Of a stretch of 7,763 nt of DNA, positions 7,202-7,763 are shown piece by piece (positions within the stretch are counted from its first letter, which is position 1; each line of letters begins with the position of its first letter). Position numbers and translations under genes: made by a program. The notes beneath the pieces were generated by a model. That model was not told where the DNA came from and searched no databases. It saw only the letters and a list, made by a program, of their open reading frames with translations. This DNA is from Heteroruminococcus sp964370005 (GTDB lineage Bacteria > Bacillota > Clostridia > Oscillospirales > Ruminococcaceae), in the NCBI GenBank assembly GCA_964370005.1, contig CAYJGR010000077.1, forward strand, positions 1 to 7,763, written 5' to 3'.

Positions 7202-7227
7202 CTTATACCTATAACTACACGTATAAG
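7202..7227. promoter_or_regulatory. Inverted repeat straddling the predicted ruv transcription start (candidate operator)
   Basis: CTTATAC (7202-7208) and GTATAAG (7221-7227) form a perfect 7-base inverted repeat separated by 12 bases. The right arm abuts the -10 of the ruv promoter and covers the predicted start site near 7223. A full RNA hairpin could not form from a transcript starting inside the arm, so a protein-binding operator is the likelier role. No regulator is recognised. Confidence 0.35.
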
Positions 7228-7229
7228 CC

Positions 7230-7259
7230 ATTATACCATAAATCCCCACCTGTGGACAA
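7230..7259 (-). promoter_or_regulatory. Promoter of the ruvCAB-ecf operon
   Basis: On the minus strand a consensus -10 TATAAT (7235-7230) is preceded by TGG, an extended -10. A -35-like TTGTCC (7259-7254) lies 18 bases upstream. The predicted start is near 7223, leaving a leader of about 50 bases before the ruvC GTG. It is the only convincing promoter found in front of the seven-gene run. Confidence 0.68.
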
Positions 7260-7313
7260 CCTTATAATCGCGACCTAAAACCCTACTTTTTGCCAAAAAT
7301 ATCGACTTTAGTA

Positions 7314-7342
7314 TTGATTTTTATAAAAATCCGTGTTATAAT
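7314..7342 (+). promoter_or_regulatory. Promoter of the tRNA-Val gene
   Basis: -35 TTGATT (7314-7319), a 17-base spacer and a consensus -10 TATAAT (7337-7342). The predicted start is near 7349, giving a precursor leader of about 47 bases before the mature tRNA. This promoter is divergent from the ruv promoter, with the two -35 elements about 55 bases apart. Confidence 0.75.
7316..7331. repeat. 16-base perfect palindrome inside the tRNA promoter
   Basis: GATTTTTA followed directly by TAAAAATC is a perfect palindrome that overlaps the -35 element and most of the spacer of the tRNA promoter. It may be a protein site, an AT-rich promoter-activating tract, or chance in AT-rich DNA. Confidence 0.5.
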
Positions 7343-7395
7343 ACACCTTGTTTCTCCCTAAAAGCCATTATGTGGGGCGAAACTGAATTTAATAT

Positions 7396-7471
7396 GGACG
7401 ATTAGCTCAGCTGGTAGAGCTTCCGCTTGACGTGCGGGAGGTCAGGGGTTCAAGTCCCTTATCGTCCACCA
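7396..7471 (+). tRNA. tRNA-Val (anticodon GAC)
   Basis: A complete 76-base cloverleaf with encoded CCA. The acceptor stem GGACGAT/ATCGTCC (7396-7402 with 7461-7467) is perfect. The D stem is GCTC/GAGC (7405-7408 with 7417-7420) with GG in the loop. The anticodon stem TCCGC/GCGGG (7422-7426 with 7434-7438, one G-T pair) holds the loop TTGACGT, giving anticodon GAC at 7429-7431, which reads GUC and GUU valine codons. The T stem is AGGGG/CCCTT (7444-7448 with 7456-7460, one G-T pair) with loop TTCAAGT. The discriminator is A7468 and CCA is at 7469-7471. It is a lone tRNA gene with its own promoter and a plausible terminator just downstream. Confidence 0.97.
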
Positions 7472-7473
7472 CC

Positions 7474-7510
7474 GGTGCTGTTTCTGCAATCGCGGGGGCG
7501 GCATTTTTTT
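7474..7510 (+). terminator. Probable terminator of the tRNA-Val transcript
   Basis: Immediately after the encoded CCA, GGTGCTG (7474-7480) can pair with CGGCATT (7499-7505). The RNA helix can extend inward with several G-U pairs to a six-base loop at about 7487-7492. A run of seven T (7504-7510) follows. The stem relies on many wobble pairs, so it is weaker than the hairpin at 1453-1499, but the position is right. Confidence 0.42.
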
Positions 7511-7518
7511 GCCTATCA

Positions 7519-7743
7519 AGAAGATAGAAAATTAGAAGATAGAGGATAGAACGGTCAAGGACATTTGGTCGGCAAGCTTTATCGTGCCCTCCGCTTTTTC
7601 GCTTAGGCAGCAGCTTTTGTGCGCACGTACATGAGCCCGAGGGCAAAGCAACACCCACGGGCATCAGTACGCACCCCCAAAAACTACCCCCTAACCAAAA
7701 AATCATAGCGCAAACAAAGTTTTTTATAATCAGATAGAAAAGA
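7519..7743. repeat. Non-coding stretch with short direct repeats and an interrupted palindrome
   Basis: No convincing gene is seen from 7472 to the window end. AGAAGATAGA occurs at 7519-7528 and 7534-7543, and AGAGGATAGA at 7541-7550. AGATAGAAAA occurs at 7522-7531 and again at 7732-7741, bracketing about 200 bases. Inside, an interrupted inverted repeat pairs GTGC (7619-7622) with GCAC (7671-7674), GTAC (7627-7630) with GTAC (7667-7670), and GCCCG (7635-7639) with CGGGC (7658-7662). An alternative pairing is TGCCCTC (7585-7591) with GAGGGCA (7639-7645). This fits a dispersed intergenic repeat, a small mobile-element remnant or a structured RNA. Nothing in the window decides which, and no transposase or terminal inverted repeat is visible. 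Confidence 0.4.
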
Positions 7744-7763
7744 CCACCACAGAGAATGCACAA

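Noticed and set aside
7172..7249. An N-terminal extension of ruvC by 26 codons
   Set aside because: The added residues have no counterpart in the RuvC family, the extension would include the predicted promoter -10 and start site, and the GTG at 7171 has a proper binding site.
7251..7259. A DnaA-box-like TGTGGACAA
   Set aside because: It is a single near-match (one base off TGTGGATAA) overlapping the ruv -35 element, with no cluster of boxes or origin genes nearby.
7172..7300. A LexA/SOS box in front of ruvC
   Set aside because: I looked for a GAAC-N4-GTTC-type site on both strands and found none, so SOS control was not annotated.
7407..7763. A minus-strand 118-codon open frame reaching from the window edge into the tRNA
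   Set aside because: Its last about 20 codons are the antisense of tRNA-Val (the familiar GLEPLTSRTSS-type translation), it crosses the tRNA terminator and the repeat region, it has no good ribosome binding site, and it resembles no family I recognise.
1..7763. CRISPR array, transposase or integrase genes
   Set aside because: No regularly spaced repeats of CRISPR size and no DDE or recombinase motifs are seen; the only repeats are the short ones downstream of the tRNA.

Overview
The window looks like a chromosomal segment of a low-GC-phylum (Firmicutes) anaerobe, most likely a clostridial gut-type lineage such as Oscillospiraceae/Ruminococcaceae. This rests on the protein sequences (ruvC-ruvA-ruvB order, a two-ATPase EcfA1/EcfA2/EcfT module), strong AGGAGG-type ribosome binding sites and GTG starts. 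It is an inference from gene content, not a database result. All protein genes read on the minus strand. The only clear plus-strand gene is a tRNA.

From right to left, in the direction of transcription: 7472-7763 is a non-coding, repeat-bearing stretch. A plus-strand tRNA-Val(GAC) sits at 7396-7471 with its own promoter. A short divergent control region follows (7172-7395). Then comes one compact run of seven genes: ruvC, ruvA, ruvB, a COG1092/RlmI-like SAM-dependent methyltransferase, ecfA1, ecfA2 and ecfT. Gaps between them run from an 8-base overlap to about 35 bases, so a single transcript is likely. It would start near 7223 and end at the strong hairpin at 1453-1499. RuvA and RuvB form the Holliday-junction branch-migration motor and RuvC resolves the junction. 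EcfA1, EcfA2 and EcfT form the energising module of a group II (shared) ECF vitamin/metal importer. No substrate-binding S component is encoded here.

Beyond the terminator (1-1429) the base composition becomes visibly more AT-rich and the content changes to a type II restriction-modification unit. It comprises a C5-cytosine methyltransferase with a fused N-terminal Cro/C1-type HTH domain, followed with no spacing by the first 41 codons of a gene whose N-terminus resembles Eco47II-family restriction endonucleases (expected target GGNCC, inferred). This unit has its own extended -10 promoter and was probably acquired horizontally beside the end of the conserved operon.

No plainly new system is visible. 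The best leads are the structured element at about 7519-7743, which contains three AGARGATAGA copies and is flanked by a 10-base direct repeat; the inverted repeat straddling the predicted ruv start site; and the placement of a complete ECF energising module behind ruvCAB.
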